A DNA stretch of 64,000 bases from the NCBI GenBank assembly GCA_963556145.1, contig OY744461.1:186001-250000 (forward strand), read 5' to 3'. The notes under the pieces are model-generated. The model was not told the origin of the DNA. It did not search any database and saw nothing but the letters and a program-made list of their open reading frames with translations. This stretch comes from Hygrocybe punicea (Eukaryota > Basidiomycota > Agaricomycetes > Agaricales > Hygrophoraceae). A program made the translations under genes and the position numbers. Numbering within the stretch: position 1 is the stretch's first letter; the number at the start of each line of letters is the position of its first letter. Shown piece after piece: positions 58,055-64,000 of this stretch.

Positions 58055-58988
58055 TAGGGATGACCACGGGTCTTGAACGGGTCAGCTCGGCTGACACCGC
58101 ACCCGTACCCGTGAACACCTTACCCAGGGCGGTTTTGACCCACACCGCACCCGAACATCCACGGGTCACGACGGTACACCTTACCTGTGGTGTACCGTCG
58201 CGTCCCGCCGTCCACCACAGCCCCCGTTCCGCTCTGTAACCTCGCAGATGCAGCGCTGGCGTCAATTGATGTGACGTGCTTGTCCGTGAGGTGATCAACA
58301 TGGGGAACGAGGGGGGCATGTGCCGTCGGACGCGTTGTAGTGCGTCTGCGAGGTGGACAAGAGGGGGACAAGAGGGGGACGCGTCGCCGTCGTCGCTGTT
58401 GCGTGTCCACGAGGTGGACAAAGGCCTGGGCCGGGGGATGCGTTGTTGTTGTTGTTGCGTGTCCATGAGGTGGACAAGAGGGGGTGCATCGTTGTTGTTG
58501 CTTGTCCGCAAGGTGGACGAGAGGGGGTGCGTCATCGTTGTTGCTTGTCCGCAAGGTGGACGAGAGGGGCACGCGTTGTTGTTGTTGCGTGTCCACGAGG
58601 TGGACGAGAGGGCGACGCGTTGTTGTCGTTGTGTGCTGTTGTTCCATGCTGTTGTTGTTGTTGTCATAGCATAGTTAGCTACAGTTCATTACTTGATCAG
58701 AAATTGAGACTTACCTAGGCCGGGAAGTGGAAGCACCACCCCCCGGCCGCTTCCCTGCTCCTTCCTTTGACTGTTCTGGTTGGTCGTCTGGTCGCTGCAC
58801 GCTTGCTCGCCCTTGGTTGTAGCCGTCGAGGTGGTTGTGGTGGTTGTGTGATGAACCCGTGACACACCGCCAAACCGTGGGTACGGGTCACGGTATGGTC
58901 ACAGGTGACGAAACCAAACACCCTACCCGTACCCGCGCAACCCATTTTGGTAATACTGCGGGTTGACCCAAACCCGTGGTCATCCCTA
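58055..58988. mobile_element. non-autonomous hAT-type element (934 bp), 8-bp TSD CTGATCGG
   Basis: CTGATCGG occurs at 58,047-58,054 and 58,989-58,996. The terminal repeats TAGGGATGACCACGGGT and ACCCGTGGTCATCCCTA are perfect. ACCCGTACCCGTG words fill the ends. The core carries the 57-bp module and GTTGTTGCGTGTCCACGAGG-type repeats (58,330-58,660). It lies just after the integrase-family stop codon, so it interrupts no recognised exon. Confidence 0.92.
58238..58293. repeat. 57-bp palindromic module (56-bp copy) in the 58-kb hAT-type element
   Basis: AACCTCGCAG, then CGTCAATTGATG (58,260-58,271), then CGTGAGGTG. It starts 183 bases from the element's left end, much as in the 51-kb element. Confidence 0.72.
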
Positions 58989-59074
58989 CTGATCGGGTTG
59001 AACATTGAATGAGAATCTTCCGCTTTTCCAAATCGGTTTGAATTTTTCTTCAATCTCTCTTTGCCCTGTCTCCT

Positions 59075-62000
59075 GTGACACTTTTCCTGACAGCATGTCA
59101 GATCCTGAATGGGTACTCTGCAGACTTTACTGATGTCAACCATGACAAGTCTGTAGTCTGTGAACAGGAAAGCTGTGACACAAAGGTTTTTCCACCCGGA
59201 ACAGCAATGTTCTACCTTCATAGTAATGAAGCAAGCAAACCTGGTCACCAAGTCTGCCAAAACTGTTACCGGTATTATCGACAAATGGTTACAACAAAGC
59301 AAAGAGGTACATTTGTGTTTTTTCCAGAAAATCAGGCTTACGTGAAAACAAACATAACCCCCGGTACTCAGCACAATATAAGATACTCTGATAAGGCACA
59401 ACAGTCCATTCATCAGGAAATTGCACGAGCACAGCGAGGTGTGGATGTTTACTTCTACTGTTTATTCCAAATCTGACCAGAGGTGGATTGCTTTTTCCAG
59501 AATCATTAAATCCTGTCCGACAAGTCAGTCCCATGCTTCCTCCACCACTTCCAGCATTTCCAAGTCAGGGGCATACAGTTGCTGGTTCGGCCAACACCCC
59601 TTTAGTCCATCTTCCAGGCTTTGCACGTGAACTCAGGCTCCTGTTCTTTCTTCATCCTTGAGAGCCACTTCTGCTGGCTATACAGCCAACCATCTTTCAT
59701 ATAATACAACCCATCAATATCTGGCAAATAATGCATATGCTTTGCAAGCCGGTCATGTGATTGTTGTGGAGGTCCGGGCTGTGTATATGCCGGCAGGTAA
59801 AACAAAAGCAATTCTAATTGGCGTAAGTACTGTCCTTAATTACTTGTGCTTCTGTGTTAAATCTTGCATAATTTGAAGGATGTCCTCCAAGCTGTTGATA
59901 ACATTCCGGTCCATATTGGGGCGTTTGAATTAAAATCCATTCTTTATGAGCAGATTTTACCTTTATGGTTGGTGTACACGGATGGATTTCCTCTAAACAA
60001 GGAAGATATCATCATGAGGAATAAGGAATGGGTGGAGATTCGTCCTCAGTTCCCTGATTGTGATGTGATTTCTCATCCATTTTTCAAAAAGGAGAAGAAT
60101 GGGGCAATGTCATTCAAAACTGGCCGATGCATTATTAACTTTCATATCCCCAATCCTATTTACAATCTCTACCTCAGTTCTGTGGAAAGGAAGGAAGAAG
60201 GAATAGCACTAGCAGAGAGAGAGGTATGTAAATTATTGTTTTCGATGATTATATGTATTGACTATATTTAATGCAGATAGAGCATGCTGCAATGGCTAGT
60301 GATTGGACTTGGAACATGACAGTATCAGCCCAAAACAAGCGCATCCATTCACCTGACCGTCCTGAAGCCAGTTCAGTCAGATTTACACCACCCAAGTCAG
60401 CTGGCAGAAAAACTCCTGTACCAAAGCGTGCAAGAGTCTACGAGGAACATTCTCCAACTACAAGCCGTTTACAGCCGTTTGCATAATTCTTGGCAGTAAA
60501 TGCACTTTTTTCAATCAATTAAGAAATATGGACTTGGTGGAATTTCCAATGCTGAATCTTGTATCTCATGAAATACTGCATGGATTGAGATGGGTATAGA
60601 GGGAAAGTTGTACTATTCTTGAAGGGCTATCTGCTCCTGTAATTATATTTGGAACAATATTTAGTGGATGATGAGTTGTAGATGAAACAAGAGGTAAACC
60701 AGTACTTTTTAACACCCAAAATGATATTGTCAAATTATGGCATCAAATGAGCTCCTATGAAGAAGATTGCAGGGAGAAAATTGTCCATTTTTTCGAGGGC
60801 TAGAAGTACATATACCGTGTTTTTCTTTATTTTTGTTCTGTGAGTCCATATTTATGATTCTTGTGGTATTTCACTCCCATGCAGACAAACATAATATAGA
60901 TGCATTATAGACTCACAGAATAAAAATAAAGAAAAACACGGTATATGTACTTCTAGCCCTCGAAAAAATGGACAATTTTCTCCCTGCAATCTTCTTCATA
61001 GGAGCTCATTTGATGCCATAATTTGACAATATCATTTTGGGTGTTAAAAAGTACTGGTTTACCTCTTGTTTCATCTACAACTCATCATCCACTAAATATT
61101 GTTCCAAATATAATTACAGGAGCAGATAGCCCTTCAAGAATAGTACAACTTTCCCTCTATACCCATCTCAATCCATGCAGTATTTCATGAGATACAAGAT
61201 TCAGCATTGGAAATTCCACCAAGTCCATATTTCTTAATTGATTGAAAAAAGTGCATTTACTGCCAAGAATTATGCAAACGGCTGTAAGTGATATACTGCG
61301 ATCACAACGACTGCCAACAGTGGCAGAGGTTAGATCACTGTGTTTGTCGTCTGTGTCTGTCCACAAACTGTATTTATTGACAAATTTTCTAGTCGAAGTC
61401 AAAATAATCAATCTCTCCGTCTTTCCCATTGAACATCCTACTTTCAGCGACTTGGTTAACTCACGTCACAATAGCAAGTGGTATCTCGGACCAGTGCAGA
61501 ATTTAACATTGCAGTTAGATGTCTCTCCTGCGAATCAGAAAAAGGGCCATTTCAGGTTGGCTTCATTTGGGACAGCAAGTCATCAACTATTTGGCAAAAG
61601 CTTTCATATCTGTGCCAAACAGACATTCTACAAAAAGACAAAACAAATCGAATGTGGGGCAGGGAAAGAACCAACCAAAATAACGCAGCACATACCCTAT
61701 GATGGGCATAAACAAGTTCAGAATCTCACAATGGAGATCACCTGTCTTGTTTGGGCCCAGGTTCTTCTGGATCTCGTGTATCAATTTATTGAGAAGGACA
61801 TCAAGCAACGAGGCAAACTGCCATTCAATGTTCCTGAAATGCGATTTGTCGAGGCAGCTTTGGCAGTTGAACAGGTTGAAAATGGGAAAGAGGGTCGGGC
61901 ATTCGTCCTTGAGGAGGTCATTGATGAGGAGTCAGATGAGGGACGATTCCGGAAATACATGAATAACGTGTCACCCATTCCCCTAGAGTTTGACTCTCAG

Positions 62001-62433
62001 GACGATAATGAGCGTGCACAATTCCTCGCATTCACACAGCACGTTCAGTATTTCAAAACCAAAAAGTTGGCGTTTGTTTCTGACTATCAAGGTGAGCCAT
62101 TTCTGCGTGCTCATTTCTGTATTCCATTGATCTGCATGTGGTTGTCATAGGTGGCACCACATTACTCAGTGATCCACAGATTGTAACAGATAGGTAATTT
62201 CATTCAGCATTATGTTGATGTTGGTCACAGGATACTCAAATTCAACCATGCTGAAAAGCAAACTTGGCCTTATCTTTGCAGATGGAAACCTTCCTACTGG
62301 ACACCGAAACTTCGAAATTGATCATAAATGCAATCAATTCTGTCATTACTTCAAGGTTCCAAACGACTACGACATCTGGGAATCCCAAAGCTCCTTGTTA
62401 CGTCCCACTGGAACCCCCAGTGCTGCCACATGA
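59075..62433 (+). pseudogene. alpha-kinase (MHCK/EF2K family) gene split by a palindromic element
   Basis: The N-terminal part has paired Cys (VCEQESCDTKVFPPGTAMFY, HQVCQNCYRYY) like the zinc region of mushroom alpha-kinases. Linker exons follow (GHVIVVEVRAVYMPAGK, VHIGAFELKSILYEQILPL, KNGAMSFKTGRCIINF). The kinase domain is at 61,440-62,433: KSFHICAKQTFYKKTKQIE (ATP-binding Lys), MRFVEAALAVEQV, FRKYMNNVSPIPLEF, LAFVSDYQG, an intron, GTTLLSDPQIV, an intron, FADGNLPTGHRNFEIDHKC followed by NQFCHYF (catalytic/Gly loop and zinc-binding His/Cys). Alpha-kinases phosphorylate Ser/Thr, often in helices. The palindromic element at 60,472-61,284 interrupts an exon; its removal with one TA leaves the frame open. 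The linker near 59,640 may carry a shift. Confidence 0.82.
60472..61284. mobile_element. palindromic foldback element B (813 bp), TA flanks
   Basis: CAGCCGTTTGCATAATTCTT at the left is mirrored at the right, with TA at 60,470-60,471 and 61,285-61,286. The arms share long stretches with element A (for example TATCGTGTTTTTCTT-like centre sequence and GGACTTGGTGGAAT), so the two are one family with diverged tips. The spacer is about 50 bases near 60,880. Confidence 0.85.
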
Positions 62434-62908
62434 ATTGCGGTTTTTTCGGCACCTGCATTTCTGAACTCAAAAAAAGATTTGGACACTACATCAACCACCA
62501 CTCATTGCACCACCCTCCTCTGCATTGCTGCCCTTCCTTCTACTTTACCTTGCCAACCCATTCATTTGATAACTCAATTCACAATCTAATTTATCAGCAA
62601 ATAGTCATTCATTCATTTACTCTACACAACATTGACACCAACCTCGAGTTACACATTCATTTCGAACTTTATTAAATAACAGATGCATTTGCAAACTTTA
62701 ACTAGTTGACGTGGAGGAAGTTGAACCAGTGCGTGAGCCTTAGTTGCAGTACAAACAGTCCCATCCGCCTCCTCTCCATCTATCATAATGCTGAGACTAC
62801 TTCGATAACTAGTTTCCCCTTGCGATGGACATGGCCCTTTACACTGATGATCTTGCCTTCATTTGTGATTGTGACCGACACAATGCATGCCTCAGCTTTG
62901 CAAATATC
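62434..62908. other. no gene called between the alpha-kinase and the convergent gene
   Basis: AT-rich downstream sequence. A short plus-strand ORF at 62,825-63,049 overlaps the minus-strand gene and has no family motif. Confidence 0.3.
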
Positions 62909-63659
62909 CTAACCTGGAGAGGTTATCATGCCTTCGACCATACAGAATCCATTAAACAGATGGACAAGCTTAAGGAGGTCCCTGACGGGAAGATCAACTT
63001 CATAATGGCCTATGATATACAATTTCAGTGGGTGACCGGCAGAAAGTGAGTGAAATATCTTTACCTGCCAACCTGCTATGGCGAAGTCCATTGGCGCCTT
63101 GACCCCCGCATTCCTTAGAGTCTTGAAAGATTCATTTTGGCTGCCCATAACATCACGTTGGACAGGTGTCGCATCAATTGTGATGGTAAACGTATCATGA
63201 ATGTCGATGTCAAGGAGAACAGCATCATCGCCATAGCTTCCAGTAGAATTTCTCGATCCGTGTGTTGCGGCCTTCCGCAATCTTGTAAATTGTAGTGGAG
63301 CCCATGGAGGGCTTATAGATGAATTGCAGGTGAAGGGGTACTGATACGTCACGGCAATCTTCATATATATGACAACCTTCTGCATGGGTGGAGGCGCAAG
63401 CAGCTGCCGAATTGGGTTATCAAATATATGATCTCCCTTGAACGATCGTTTTTGAGGTGAGGAAAGCCCACTGGTAACCACCACTGAAGTCAATTAATAT
63501 CAGACCAGAAGCTAAGGTATGTACCTGAAACCAAATTTGGATTTGTTGAAATGGTCAAGAACATGGTCGACGATATCTTTCTCTGAGAGTCTGAGGTGCC
63601 AGTAATATGAGACCCATTGATGAAGTTCGTCCTCAGGTGCTGTCAAAACATAAGAATCC
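62909..63659 (-). CDS. chimeric gene: integrase-family 5' exon joined to an unrelated exon
   Basis: The 5' exon (63,659-63,541) matches the integrase-family gene (DSYVLTAPEDELHQW, SEKDIVDHVLDHFNK). It is followed by the homologous intron, whose acceptor is at about 63,484. After the acceptor the sequence differs completely: SPQKRSFKGDHIFDNPI, VVIYMKIAVTYQYPFTCN, SSISPPWAPLQFTRLRKA, GSYGDDAVLLDIDIHDTF, NAGVKAPMDFAIAGW. The frame continues across the splice and is open to about 63,060. The downstream domain is unknown to me. It is convergent with the alpha-kinase gene. Start unresolved. Confidence 0.5.
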
Positions 63660-63909
63660 CTGCAATCAACATAAAGGAAATGTATGTACGTAGGGGCTTA
63701 TGCTGATTTCCCCGTGCCATGTTGAAAACAAGTGACAAGCAGCCAGCGTTGCAACAAATGTTGGTGGGGAGTGAGGATTATTGACATGAAAGTTCAACGT
63801 TGAACTTCGCTTGGCGCCATTTCTGGGGTCCTTAGGTGTTTGCCGCATCGGCATGATTATAAATCACGGCATCTGTGCGAAAAACAAGCTGGCCAGTGAC
63901 TGTTGCCAT
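63482..63909. repeat. inverted segmental repeat, right copy
   Basis: Reverse complement of 54,674-54,949 plus 56,333-56,499, without the hAT-type insertion. It therefore supplies the empty target (CAGCACCTGAGGACG) for the element at 54,950. The remaining 90 bases to the window end are AT-rich with no call. Confidence 0.85.
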
Positions 63910-64000
63910 AAAAGGTAAGGTAAAACTTATTCATTTCTCATTCAAAAAGGGACAAAAAAGTTCGAAAAGAAATTAAAAATTTCATTATAATAGTACCTAT

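Noticed and set aside
62825..63049. Plus-strand ORF MDMALYTDDLAFICD
   Set aside because: It overlaps the better-supported minus-strand chimeric gene and shows no family motif or clear introns.

Overview
The window looks like nuclear DNA of a filamentous basidiomycete, most likely an Agaricomycete. The reasons are short GT-AG introns of about 45-60 bases in nearly every recognisable gene, and protein families I know mainly from mushroom genomes: a KDZ transposase, a Tnp2/Plavaka-type transposase, the 'integrase core domain' family, a DDE superfamily endonuclease transposase and an alpha-kinase. No rRNA, tRNA, CRISPR array or bacterial operon was seen. Family names come from memory of consensus motifs; no search was run.

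Most of the sequence is an accretion of transposable elements and repeats around damaged genes. 1-860 holds the 5' part of a Tnp2-type transposase. 2.6-3.9 kb holds decayed, tail-to-tail fragments of two housekeeping genes (GPATCH1-like and Mak11-like). 4.1-5.5 kb holds a truncated gene of a basidiomycete family that may be 2-oxoglutarate dioxygenase-like. 5.5-12.2 kb holds two satellite families and a large broken gene with a hAT-type insertion. 12.2-17.0 kb holds a minus-strand gene split by a 4-kb Mutator-like element. 17.0-17.85 kb is another satellite. 18-28.7 kb holds long multi-exon genes broken by a solo LTR and a palindromic CACTA-like element. 29.9-31.1 kb holds two small coiled-coil genes, one of which looks intact.

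31.69-42.06 kb is the most striking structure: a giant, almost collinear inverted repeat around a 100-N gap. It lies exactly between the two halves of one KDZ transposase gene. One arm carries a solo LTR and the other carries about three more 44-bp tandem units. 43.8-49.6 kb is the most gene-like stretch, with two hypothetical genes, a helicase fragment, and a divergent pair of which one member has a PD-(D/E)XK-like signature. 49.9-54.3 kb is a TA-flanked DDE transposon carrying two nested elements. 54.7-63.9 kb is bounded by inverted copies of one segment and holds an integrase-family gene, two more hAT-type elements, an alpha-kinase gene split by a palindromic element, and a chimeric gene.

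Three themes recur. Insertions have landed in exons with exact target duplications, so the interrupted reading frame is still readable. Several elements are complete palindromes. In-frame stops in the broken genes are overwhelmingly TGA at places where CGA (Arg) would fit, which suggests CpG deamination. In addition, a 57-bp nested palindrome (AACCTCGCGA, then CGTCAATTGACG, then TCGCGAGGTT) is shared by three hAT-type elements whose ends differ, and by both arms of the giant palindrome.
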